The notes under the pieces are model-generated. The model was given only the letters and a program-made list of their open reading frames with translations. It ran no database searches and was not told where the DNA came from. A stretch of DNA of 9,731 nucleotides from CAYOPE01 sp964405805 (GTDB taxonomy: Bacteria; Patescibacteriota; Doudnabacteria; UBA920; O2-02-FULL-48-8). The stretch spans positions 1-9,731 of the forward strand of contig CAYOPE010000028.1 in NCBI GenBank assembly GCA_964405805.1, written 5' to 3'. Below, piece by piece: positions 3,889 through 9,731 of this stretch. Position 1 is the stretch's first letter. The number at the start of each line of letters is the position of its first letter. The position numbers were made by a program, and so were the translations under genes.

Positions 3889-5283
3889 ATGAGCAATTTT
3901 TTTACCAAAAAACGAGTCTGGATCTTGGTCGGGGTAATTCTAGTTGGTTTCATCGGCTTTCTGATCTTCCGTCCGAAAGCTGTATCGCCTAAAGAAAGCT
4001 ATACTGTCAGTAAGCGTGACGTAAAGCAAACTGTTATCGCCACTGGTAGTGTGACTTCTCAGTCGGACTTGAGTTTAAGTTTTAAAAGCAGCGGTGTAGT
4101 CAGCAAAGTCTACGTCAGCGTCGGCGATAAAGTCAGATCTGGGCAGACCCTGGCCAGTCTGGATCAGCGCGATGCCTCAGCTTCAGTGGCTGTAGCCTCA
4201 GCTGCTTTAACTTCAGCCAAAGTTTCTCTTAATAACGCAAAAGCTACTTATAACACTACTGTCAGCGCGCAGCAAACTGCTGTGAGCAATGCTCTATCTA
4301 CCATGCTCAATTCTGGTCTGACTGCTCTGCCTAATTCTGCAAACACTTCTTCTGCTACGGTGACAATTAGCGGGACTTATGCTGGTACTGAGCAGGGGGA
4401 AGATTTGATTAGTCTAGCATTTGGTGGTGACGGTTTTCATTATTCTGTCAGCGGCCTCGAGACTACTTCTGGCTATGTGATTCGAGGTACCTCACTTCCA
4501 GTCGGAAACCATGGCTTGTACGTGACTTTCAGTTCCACTGGCACTCTCAGCCCCAATGATAGCTGGACTATCAATATTCCAAACACTCAATCCAGTAGTT
4601 ATCTTTCAGCGTACAATGCTTACCAAACCGCACTTCAGACTCAGAGTCAGCAAAACCAATCAGCCGCAGGAGCAGTGGATGTTGCTAGTGCAAATGTCGA
4701 TTCAGCAGCAGCACAGCTACTCGTGGCGCAAAACAATTTTGCCAATAACCTGATCACAGCTCCCATCTCAGGACAGATCACGGCTGTGGATGTGAAAATA
4801 GGCGAGCAGATCTCAGCGCTCAAGCAAGCGCTAGTCATCCTTGATCAGAATTCGCTCCATGTCGAATCCAATATTCCTGAATCATCTATTGGCTTGGTTA
4901 AGCCGGGTCAGATGATCGATATGACTATGGATGCACTGGGTCCTGATCAGCATTTGTCCGGACAAGTTGTTTCGATTGATCCAGCTTCGATCGTTGACGC
5001 TGGCGTGATTGATTTCCGCGTCGTATCTTCGTTGCCTACTGATCAGTCCAAGATTAAGCCTGGCATGACTGTGAACTTGAGTATTATCATCGCAGATAAA
5101 CCTGATACTTTAGCCGTACCCAATCGTCTTATCTCATCTGAAGACGATAAAAAATTTGTAACACTACTCAGTAGTGGCAAAATTCATACAGTGGAAATTC
5201 AGACTGGCCTGGTCGGTGATAGTTATACGGAAATTATTTCAGGACTTTCTAGTGGTGACACTGTGGTAACACTAAGTAAATAG
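3889..5283 (+). CDS. MacA-type efflux adaptor (membrane fusion protein) with an inserted beta domain
   Basis: A 464-residue periplasmic-adaptor-type protein that couples the downstream MacB-like transporter to its substrate outside the membrane. Order: cytoplasmic MSNFFTKKR, membrane anchor 10-27, first lipoyl half about 62-93 (SGVVSKVYVSVGDKVRSGQ), helix 93-145, an extra beta-rich domain about 150-233, helix 234-288, second lipoyl half 288-318 (APISGQITAVDVKIGEQI), beta-barrel 322-403 and membrane-proximal domain 405-462. The insert (VTISGTYAG, GGDGFHYSVSGL, VIRGTSLPVGNHG) is not part of the usual MacA plan and sits at the tip of the hairpin. It recurs in the second adaptor at 9034. Start: ATG with AAGGA 7 nt upstream. 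The ATPase gene follows after 1 nt. Confidence 0.9.
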   Translation: MSNFFTKKRVWILVGVILVGFIGFLIFRPKAVSPKESYTVSKRDVKQTVIATGSVTSQSDLSLSFKSSGVVSKVYVSVGDKVRSGQTLASLDQRDASASVAVASAALTSAKVSLNNAKATYNTTVSAQQTAVSNALSTMLNSGLTALPNSANTSSATVTISGTYAGTEQGEDLISLAFGGDGFHYSVSGLETTSGYVIRGTSLPVGNHGLYVTFSSTGTLSPNDSWTINIPNTQSSSYLSAYNAYQTALQTQSQQNQSAAGAVDVASANVDSAAAQLLVAQNNFANNLITAPISGQITAVDVKIGEQISALKQALVILDQNSLHVESNIPESSIGLVKPGQMIDMTMDALGPDQHLSGQVVSIDPASIVDAGVIDFRVVSSLPTDQSKIKPGMTVNLSIIIADKPDTLAVPNRLISSEDDKKFVTLLSSGKIHTVEIQTGLVGDSYTEIISGLSSGDTVVTLSK

Positions 5284-5284
5284 C

Positions 5285-5971
5285 ATGCCACTTATCAAGC
5301 TGGAGAATTTAAGAAAAGTTTACAACAACGACACTGAAAACCGAGTCGAAGCGCTGAAAGGCATTGATCTTCAGATCGAGCAAGGTGAATTTCTGGCCAT
5401 CATGGGGCCTTCTGGTAGCGGTAAATCGACTCTTATGCATCTGATCGGGTTTCTCGACCGCCCGACTTCCGGCAAATATTTTTTTGAAGGTGAGGAAGTC
5501 ACACAGTTTACAGATAACGACCTGGCAGATATCCGAAACCGCAGAGTTGGCTTTGTCTTTCAGGCGTTTAATCTACTTCCCAGGACCACAACTCTGGACA
5601 ATGTCATGCTGCCTATGCTTTATGCGCAGACTCAGAGCGCCCAGCAGATGCAAGCCAAAGCTTTGGAAATGGTCAGCTTAGTCGGTTTATCTGACCGAGC
5701 CAATCATCATCCGTCTGAGCTGTCAGGCGGGCAGCAGCAGCGAGTAGCTATCGCGCGTGCTCTGGTCAATGATCCCAAAGTAATTTTTGCTGATGAGCCG
5801 ACTGGTAACCTTGATTCGAAATCTTCCACGGAAATTATGGATTTATTTAAGCGACTGAATCAATCTGGCCATACGTTGATTTTCGTGACTCATGAGGAAG
5901 ATATCGCAGCTTATGCCACGCGCGTGATTCGGGTGAAAGACGGCGTGATTATTAGTGACAAGAAACAATAA
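5285..5971 (+). CDS. MacB/LolD-type ABC transporter ATP-binding protein
   Basis: A 228-residue nucleotide-binding protein with all motifs intact: Walker A GPSGSGKST (41-49), Q-loop Q93, signature LSGGQQQRVAIARAL (146-160), Walker B VIFADEPTGNLD (166-177) and the switch histidine in VTHE (201-204). FNLLPRTTTLDNVMLPMLY after the Q-loop is typical of the MacB/LolD/FtsE group. It should power conformational change in the FtsX-type permease encoded next (mechanotransmission). In E. coli MacB the ATPase and permease are one chain; here they are separate, as is common in monoderm bacteria. The ATG is 1 nt after the adaptor stop, and the TAA overlaps the next ATG, so translation is coupled. Confidence 0.95.
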   Translation: MPLIKLENLRKVYNNDTENRVEALKGIDLQIEQGEFLAIMGPSGSGKSTLMHLIGFLDRPTSGKYFFEGEEVTQFTDNDLADIRNRRVGFVFQAFNLLPRTTTLDNVMLPMLYAQTQSAQQMQAKALEMVSLVGLSDRANHHPSELSGGQQQRVAIARALVNDPKVIFADEPTGNLDSKSSTEIMDLFKRLNQSGHTLIFVTHEEDIAAYATRVIRVKDGVIISDKKQ

Positions 5972-7203
5972 TGTTTTTTCAAACTTTCAAAATCGCGATT
6001 AAATCATTGCTGCTAAATAAAATGCGGACGTTTCTGACCATGCTCGGCATCATCATCGGAATTACTGCGGTGATTATTTTGATTTCTGCTGGCAATGGGG
6101 CAAAGTCTCTAATTTTAAACCAAGTCAAAGGCATTGGCTCAAATTTAATCTTTGTCATCCCAGGCGGTAGTGGCAAAAGCCAGTTTTCTGCTCCAGCTCA
6201 GGCTTCAGGCGCCATAGTCACAAGTCTCGTGGCAGCGGATGTGAAATCTTTACAAAACAAAGATTTGGCGCCGGATCTAGAGTACGTAGATCCAGAAGTG
6301 CGCGGCCAGTTTGAGGTCAGCTTCAGCGGCTCAGATCAGTTATCTCCTGTGGCAGGAGAAGATGAAAATTTCGGCACTATCAGAAATATCACGCTGAGCA
6401 GCGGAGCTTGGTTTAGTAAGTCAGAAGTAGATGGATTTGGTCAGGTCGCGATTCTGGGCACGAGTCTGAAAAATGATTTATTTGGCAACCAAGATCCGAT
6501 TGGGCAGCTGATAAAAATTAAACAGCTGAGTTTTCGCGTCATCGGCGTGGCTGATCCAAAAGGGCTTGGTCCGGGTGGTGTGGATCAGGACAGCCAAGTC
6601 ATCGTACCTGTGTCCACAGCTCAGAAAATTCTACTTGGAATCAATCACTACAGTCTCATTCAGATCCAGGTCAAAGACGAGCAGGCAGTGCCAGCAGCTC
6701 AGGATGAAGTGGCGAAAATTCTACGCGGCAATCATCACATCACAGATCCGAACAAAGATGATTTTACAATCCGCAATCAGCAGGATGCGCTTTCTTTACT
6801 CGGTACCATCACCTCAGCTCTGACATTATTTTTAGGCGCGATCGCAGGAATTTCTCTGGTGGTCGGTGGCATCGGAATTATGAATATCATGCTAGTCTCT
6901 GTCACTGAGCGCACGCGCGAGATCGGGCTGCGTAAAGCCGTGGGCGCGAAAAGGCGTAACATTCTTCAGCAATTTTTGTTTGAAGCCGTGGCCCTGACTG
7001 TGATTGGGGGCATTATCGGCGTGATTCTCGGATACCTAGGCTCATTTGCAATCGCGAAAGTCGGAAAGTGGGCGCCAGGCGTGCCTTGGTATGCTGTGGT
7101 TTTAGCTGTCGGCGTGTCAGGCTTGTTTGGACTAGGCTTTGGTATTTATCCAGCCAACAAAGCTTCCAAGCTCGACCCCATCGAAGCCTTGCGGTTTGAG
7201 TAA
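5971..7203 (+). CDS. MacB-type ABC transporter permease (FtsX family)
   Basis: A 410-residue permease with four membrane segments: one at 22-41, a large extracytoplasmic MacB_PCD-like domain about 45-270, then three helices at about 279-304, 334-360 and 372-393. The conserved FtsX cytoplasmic motif MLVSVTERTREIGLRKAVGAKRRNI (307-331) and the terminal signature YPANKASKLDPIEALRFE (393-410) are complete. Together with the preceding adaptor and ATPase it forms a tripartite-like export system for macrolides, peptides or lipids; the substrate cannot be inferred. No TolC-like gene is in the window. Its ATG overlaps the ATPase stop (TAATG). GC-rich hairpins at 7238-7271 follow. Confidence 0.94.
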   Translation: MFFQTFKIAIKSLLLNKMRTFLTMLGIIIGITAVIILISAGNGAKSLILNQVKGIGSNLIFVIPGGSGKSQFSAPAQASGAIVTSLVAADVKSLQNKDLAPDLEYVDPEVRGQFEVSFSGSDQLSPVAGEDENFGTIRNITLSSGAWFSKSEVDGFGQVAILGTSLKNDLFGNQDPIGQLIKIKQLSFRVIGVADPKGLGPGGVDQDSQVIVPVSTAQKILLGINHYSLIQIQVKDEQAVPAAQDEVAKILRGNHHITDPNKDDFTIRNQQDALSLLGTITSALTLFLGAIAGISLVVGGIGIMNIMLVSVTERTREIGLRKAVGAKRRNILQQFLFEAVALTVIGGIIGVILGYLGSFAIAKVGKWAPGVPWYAVVLAVGVSGLFGLGFGIYPANKASKLDPIEALRFE

Positions 7204-7237
7204 TCGAGTACATGACATTAGCGAAACTCAACCTCTC

Positions 7238-7271
7238 TGCCCCTTCGGGGCATCTCTCCTGGGAGGAGAGA
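7238..7271. repeat. Tandem hairpins after the efflux operon
   Basis: Two adjacent perfect hairpins: TGCCCC-TTC-GGGGCA (7238-7252) and TCTCTCCT-GGG-AGGAGAGA (7253-7271). No T-run follows directly; six Ts occur only at 7298-7303. They may end or stabilise the efflux mRNA, or be copies of an interspersed repeat. The 134-nt gap between the permease and the sigma gene holds only this and the sigma promoter. Confidence 0.55.
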
Positions 7272-7305
7272 GTAATCTGAGATGACAATTGCTAGTGTTT
7301 TTTGT

Positions 7306-7325
7306 TTGACATAATATGCTATGAT
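7306..7325 (+). promoter_or_regulatory. Likely extended -10 promoter of the sigma gene
   Basis: TGCTATGAT (7317-7325) fits an extended -10 element. A perfect TTGACA (7306-7311) lies too close (8 nt) to serve as its -35, so it either serves a poorer -10 downstream or has no role. With the extended -10, transcription would start near 7332, giving a leader of about 6 nt before ATG 7338. Confidence 0.4.
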
Positions 7326-7337
7326 CTTTGTACTACT

Positions 7338-7679
7338 ATGATGAATACAGATGAAGAAATAGCCAAATCAGTCCAGGGCGGCGACACGGCAAAGTTTGGG
7401 ACGCTGGTGGAGCGCTATGAAGCCAAGATGCTGCGCTACGCCAGAAAGTTTTTGTTTGGCTATCAGGACAGCGAGGACATGGTCCAGGAAGTGTTTCTCA
7501 AGGCCTACACAAACATTCAGGGCTTTGACGCAAACAGAAAATTTTCTTCGTGGCTGTATCGGATAGCGCACAATGAATTTCTAAACGCGATTAAGAAAAA
7601 AGGACGCGAACCTTTGCCTTTTTTTGATCCTGATACGATTTTTCCGCATCCAGTGGCAAGGGATAATGCGCATCAATAG
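7338..7679 (+). CDS. ECF-type sigma factor, N-terminal part (region 2), ended by an in-frame TAG
   Basis: 113 residues covering sigma region 2 of an extracytoplasmic-function sigma factor: DTAKFGTLVERYEAKMLRYARKFL (16-39), DSEDMVQEVFLKAYTNI (44-60) for core binding and -10 recognition, and the melting/-10 helix KFSSWLYRIAHNEFLNAIKKKGR (68-90). The linker ends at DNAHQ, where TAG (7677-7679) stops the frame. The same frame then continues for another 70 codons as region 4, so the intact gene would encode 183 residues, a normal ECF size. Either the gene carries a nonsense mutation, or the stop is read through, or the two halves work as separate chains. Start: ATG 7338 or 7341, just after the extended -10 promoter; no Shine-Dalgarno sequence. 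Confidence 0.85.
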   Translation: MMNTDEEIAKSVQGGDTAKFGTLVERYEAKMLRYARKFLFGYQDSEDMVQEVFLKAYTNIQGFDANRKFSSWLYRIAHNEFLNAIKKKGREPLPFFDPDTIFPHPVARDNAHQ

Positions 7680-7694
7680 CTTGACAAACAGCAG

Positions 7695-7889
7695 ATGGCG
7701 GAACAACTAACTCAATCCTTGGATAAACTGGATCCTAAGTATCGCGAAGCACTGGTGCTATATTATTTCGAAGATATGGACTATGAAACTATGGCAGATG
7801 TCTTGCAGATTCCGAAGTCGACCGTGGGCGTACGCTTAAATCGCGGCAAAGGATTATTAAAGAAAATTTATGACGGATATCAAAGATAA
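7695..7889 (+). CDS. ECF-type sigma factor, C-terminal part (region 4)
   Basis: 64 residues from ATG 7695, in the same frame as the upstream sigma fragment and separated from it by one TAG and five codons. It holds sigma region 4: LTQSLDKLDPKYREALVLYYFEDMDYETMADVLQIPKSTVGVRLNRGKGLLKKI, with the HTH at about residues 30-55 that would bind the -35 element. If translation restarts at this ATG the product would be a free region-4 domain, but no ribosome site is visible. More likely it is the second half of a broken or suppressible gene. The last 20 nt overlap the next gene, a common sign of coupling between a sigma factor and its membrane regulator. Confidence 0.75.
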   Translation: MAEQLTQSLDKLDPKYREALVLYYFEDMDYETMADVLQIPKSTVGVRLNRGKGLLKKIYDGYQR

Positions 7890-8352
7890 TATTTTAAAAG
7901 CTATCGAAGCTGGCAAGGTCAGTATGCGACCCAGATGGCATTTCGTGCTGCAAGCAGCGCTGCTTCTCATCGGCACAGTGCTCGCTGTGCTGGCATTGGT
8001 GTATCTGGTGAGTTTTATTTTCTATATTTCCGGTCAGCGTCACGGTTTAGGTGAGCTGCTCTCATCTTTGCCTTGGTTGCTCCTGCTTTTGGCCGCGGTA
8101 TTTATCGTGATTTTGGAAATTTTAGTCAGAAAATACTCGTTTGCTTATCGAAAACCCATGCTGTATACAGTTTTTCTGATTTTGGCTCTGGTCATAGTCA
8201 GCGGCTTCCTCATCGCGCGGACTTCTTTTCACAGGAATTTGTTTGATCGCGCGCACAGAGGCGAGCTGCCTTTCGGCGGGCCGTTTTATCGCCACTATGA
8301 ACCACGACCGTTTGGTCATGATGATTTTCATGAAAGAAATTTTCCGTGGTGA
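7870..8352 (+). CDS. Membrane protein in the anti-sigma position
   Basis: A 160-residue protein with a short N-terminal cytoplasmic region (MTDIKDNILKAIEAGKVSMRPRW), three membrane helices at about 26-53, 68-86 and 97-116, and a 44-residue tail rich in His, Arg, Pro and aromatic residues (H121, H129, H142, H150, H154). No ZAS zinc motif or other named anti-sigma domain is visible. The 20-nt overlap with the sigma gene and the membrane topology suggest, without proving, a regulator that holds the sigma factor at the membrane. With three helices the His-rich tail would lie on the opposite side from the N-terminus. ATG 7870 is the first in frame. It ends with TGA, showing TGA is a stop here. Confidence 0.75.
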   Translation: MTDIKDNILKAIEAGKVSMRPRWHFVLQAALLLIGTVLAVLALVYLVSFIFYISGQRHGLGELLSSLPWLLLLLAAVFIVILEILVRKYSFAYRKPMLYTVFLILALVIVSGFLIARTSFHRNLFDRAHRGELPFGGPFYRHYEPRPFGHDDFHERNFPW

Positions 8353-8409
8353 TTGTAGTAAAGACCAAGCAAGCGCTGCGAAATAATTAATCATGAAAGG
8401 AAACAAGAA

Positions 8410-8817
8410 TTGAATATATCAAAAAAAGTTGTGGGACTATTCGTGGGGTTGGGTCTTCTGACAGGAGCGGCAGTGACAGTCGGTATTCAGACATTTGCAC
8501 AAACCAATTCCACAAATTCTTCAAGTCAGAGTTCGTCTCAGACTCCCTCCGACCACCCACATGGTCACGCCCCACTGGGCAACGATGGTAACATCACAGC
8601 CATAAATGGCACTACCATCACCATGCAGGAAGAAGCGGATGAGGGAGGCGCCAGCTACACGGTAGATGCCAGTAAAGTCACGCTGCCAGCAGGTCTGAAA
8701 GTCGGCGATAAGATTTTTGTGGAGGGCACGGTTAGTGGCAACACCGTCACAGCCACAACAGTTTCAGTAGGCCACCCAGGCGGGCCACACGGTTGGTTTG
8801 ATTCAGGATCCAAATAG
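8410..8817 (+). CDS. Exported DUF5666-like protein
   Basis: 135 residues with a clear signal peptide (MNISKK, hydrophobic VVGLFVGLGLLTGAAVTVGI, then QTFAQ), a Ser/Thr/Gln-rich linker (31-47), a His-rich HPHGHAP motif (about 49-55) and a beta-rich DUF5666-type domain. That domain spans about 58-122 (GNITAINGTTITMQ, then GLKVGDKIFVEGTVSGNTVTATTVSVG). It ends HPGGPHGWF. The domain resembles small OB-like beta barrels; no activity is known. The start is TTG 8410, 9 nt after AAGGA: the only nearby ATG (8394) opens a six-codon frame (MKGNKN) that ends there. It follows the putative anti-sigma protein and precedes a strong terminator, so it probably is the effector or target of the sigma cassette. 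Confidence 0.8.
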   Translation: MNISKKVVGLFVGLGLLTGAAVTVGIQTFAQTNSTNSSSQSSSQTPSDHPHGHAPLGNDGNITAINGTTITMQEEADEGGASYTVDASKVTLPAGLKVGDKIFVEGTVSGNTVTATTVSVGHPGGPHGWFDSGSK

Positions 8818-8826
8818 TTTGATGAG

Positions 8827-8853
8827 AAAACCCCTGTTATGAGCAGGGGTTTT
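8827..8853 (+). terminator. Intrinsic terminator of the sigma/DUF5666 operon
   Basis: AAAACCCCTG (8827-8836) and CAGGGGTTTT (8844-8853) form a perfect 10-bp stem around a 7-nt loop, starting 9 nt after the DUF5666 stop. The U-tract is part of the stem and short (four Ts). Confidence 0.85.
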
Positions 8854-8857
8854 GCTA

Positions 8858-8886
8858 TTGAAATAAATCTCGGAAAATGTTGTAAT
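8858..8886 (+). promoter_or_regulatory. Promoter of the structured leader and second adaptor
   Basis: TTGAAA (8858-8863), a 17-nt spacer and TGTAAT (8881-8886) each match consensus at five of six positions. Transcription should start near 8893, only about 6 nt before the first stem of the predicted RNA. A GGCA-CA-TGCC palindrome (8891-8900) covers the start site and may be an operator or a small hairpin. Confidence 0.7.
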
Positions 8887-8898
8887 AACTGGCACATG

Positions 8899-9033
8899 CC
8901 AGGTAGTGAAAATTTGACCTGCGATATGTTTTGCAAGGGGAATTCTTAGGCCAAAACATATCGCAATATAATTTTCGACCGGGCTAAGCTTTAAGTAAAT
9001 TGGCGAAAATTAAGTCAAATTTCTACTACCTGG
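8899..9033 (+). ncRNA. Predicted three-way-junction leader RNA, possible novel riboregulator
   Basis: Three nested stems can be drawn by eye. P1 pairs 8899-8918 with 9014-9033 (20 positions: 18 Watson-Crick, one G-U, one mismatch). P2 pairs TGCGATATGTTTTG (8920-8933) with CAAAACATATCGCA (8952-8965), perfect over 14 bp. P3 pairs TAATTTTCG (8969-8977) with CGAAAATTA (9004-9012), perfect over 9 bp. The junction strands are only 1, 3 and 1 nt. The P2 loop (18 nt) has CTTAG (8944-8948) and the P3 loop (26 nt) has CTAAG (8983-8987), which could kiss. P1 ends at the base before ATG 9034 and there is no Shine-Dalgarno sequence, so folding could control initiation. I match it to no known riboswitch. 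The alternative is a small mobile element with 20-bp terminal repeats. Confidence 0.6.
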
Positions 9034-9731
9034 ATGCAAAAAATCATTGATTATCTGAAAAATCACAAAGTTGCCGCCAGTTTGGCAGTGGTTGTGATTG
9101 TTATTGTGGTCATTGTCTACAGAAAAAACCATGCAGGGACAGCCACGGCTCAGTATGTCACAGGCTTGGCTTCGAAAACCACGATCACGATCTCAGTGTC
9201 AGCTGCAGGCCAGGTCAGTGCAGAAAACCAGATTGATCTCAAGCCCGGTAGCAGCGGTCAGCTCACTGCTGTGAATGTCAAAGCAGGCGATGCAGTCCGA
9301 TCAGGACAAGTTATAGCAGTTGTCGATGAAAGTAATAACAACGTCGCTATCACACAGGCTCGCGCTTCTGTCATGAAAGCTCAGGCTGACTATGACAAGC
9401 TAGTTGCCGGACTGACAGGCACTGATTTGGCTGTAGCGCAGCAAGCCGTGAAGAGCGCTCAAAGCAATTATGACCAAACTGTGGCTGATCAGAAGATCGC
9501 GGTAGACAAGGCTCATAACACTTTGCTTAATTCTGGTTTGCAGCTGGTTCAGAATGGATCTGCGACCACAGCTGATGTCACTTTATCAGGAACTTATACT
9601 GGAAGTTCGGAAGGCAGCTATCAAATTTTACTTTATGATACTGGCGACGGACTGCACTATGGTTCTTCAGGTTTAGGAAGCGATAATGGATCAGTGAATA
9701 GAGGTGCTCCCAGACCTCTGGGGAATGGCTT
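9034..9731 (+). CDS. Second MacA-type efflux adaptor, cut by the window edge
   Basis: The first 232 residues of an adaptor paralogous to the one at 3889; the frame is open to the edge. Order: cytoplasmic MQKIIDYLKNHK, membrane anchor about 13-29, first lipoyl half (GQLTAVNVKAGDAVRSGQVIAVVD, 75-98), a long helix about 104-172 and the start of the same beta insert (VTLSGTYTG at 182-190, TGDGLHYGSSGL at 203-214, VNRGAPRPLGNG at 221-232). The helix is longer than in the first adaptor. ATG 9034 directly follows the P1 stem of the structured leader, without a Shine-Dalgarno sequence, so expression probably depends on that RNA. An ATPase and permease are expected downstream of the window by analogy with 5285-7203. 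Confidence 0.88.
   Translation, partial: MQKIIDYLKNHKVAASLAVVVIVIVVIVYRKNHAGTATAQYVTGLASKTTITISVSAAGQVSAENQIDLKPGSSGQLTAVNVKAGDAVRSGQVIAVVDESNNNVAITQARASVMKAQADYDKLVAGLTGTDLAVAQQAVKSAQSNYDQTVADQKIAVDKAHNTLLNSGLQLVQNGSATTADVTLSGTYTGSSEGSYQILLYDTGDGLHYGSSGLGSDNGSVNRGAPRPLGNG

Noticed and set aside
7677..7679. Reassignment of TAG as a sense codon
   Set aside because: The YciI-like gene, the first adaptor and the DUF5666-like gene all end naturally with TAG, so it acts as a stop in this genome.
8899..9033. Purine, ykkC/guanidine, fluoride or manganese riboswitch
   Set aside because: The shape is partly similar to purine riboswitches, but their conserved junction bases are missing and the stems are much longer; the other families' signatures are also absent.
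8896..9036. Transposon with ATG target duplication around the 20-bp inverted repeat
   Set aside because: ATG on both sides is only 3 bp and one copy is the start codon of the next gene; no transposase is nearby. Kept only as an alternative.
1..9731. CRISPR array, prophage, insertion sequence with transposase, or rRNA
   Set aside because: No regularly spaced direct repeats, no transposase or phage structural motifs and no rRNA sequence could be seen on either strand.

Overview
The window comes from a bacterium with a small, tightly packed genome of moderate GC. All three stop codons are used as ordinary stops (TAA often; TAG after the adaptor protein and the YciI-like gene; TGA after the 7870 membrane protein), so the code looks standard. 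Several traits fit a Patescibacteria (CPR)-type or other streamlined monoderm lineage: near-leaderless genes, tRNA genes placed between short protein genes, a small RNHCP zinc-ribbon protein, a KGG protein, and an efflux pump without a TolC-type partner. This placement is an inference of moderate confidence at best. The proteins, apart from DNA polymerase III delta, carry no strong taxonomic marker.

Layout. 1-412: structured non-coding DNA with a tRNA-like 3' half on the minus strand, several perfect hairpins, an intrinsic terminator and tRNA-Lys(CTT). 377-780 (minus): tRNA-Arg(TCG), the RNHCP protein and tRNA-Lys form one compact unit. 781-2049 (plus): a divergent promoter, a small excisionase/MerR-type HTH protein and holA. 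2029-2974 (minus): a ZIP metal transporter followed by a KGG-repeat protein. 2975-3106: two overlapping divergent promoters and a short leader or small RNA ending in a terminator. 3107-3861 (plus): tRNA-Arg(TCT), a three-helix membrane protein, tRNA-His(GTG) and a YciI-like protein. 3889-7203 (plus): a complete MacAB-type efflux operon (adaptor, ATPase, FtsX-type permease). 7338-8853 (plus): an ECF-type sigma factor broken by one in-frame TAG, a membrane protein in the anti-sigma position, and an exported DUF5666-like protein with its terminator. 8858-9731 (plus): a promoter, a 135-nt predicted three-way-junction RNA ending exactly at a start codon, and the 5' part of a second efflux adaptor that runs off the window.

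How the parts fit. Two operons interleave tRNAs with small proteins, and the protein ORFs start only 5-8 nt after the encoded CCA, so tRNA 3' processing could itself create nearly leaderless mRNAs. The MacAB-type operon and the second adaptor are paralogous. Both adaptors carry the same beta-rich domain inserted between the two helices of the hairpin, where Gram-negative adaptors would touch an outer-membrane channel. The sigma, membrane and DUF5666 genes look like an envelope-response cassette, now possibly split by a nonsense codon. The strongest candidate for something undescribed is the structured leader at 8899-9033, with the tRNA-coupled ORFs next.
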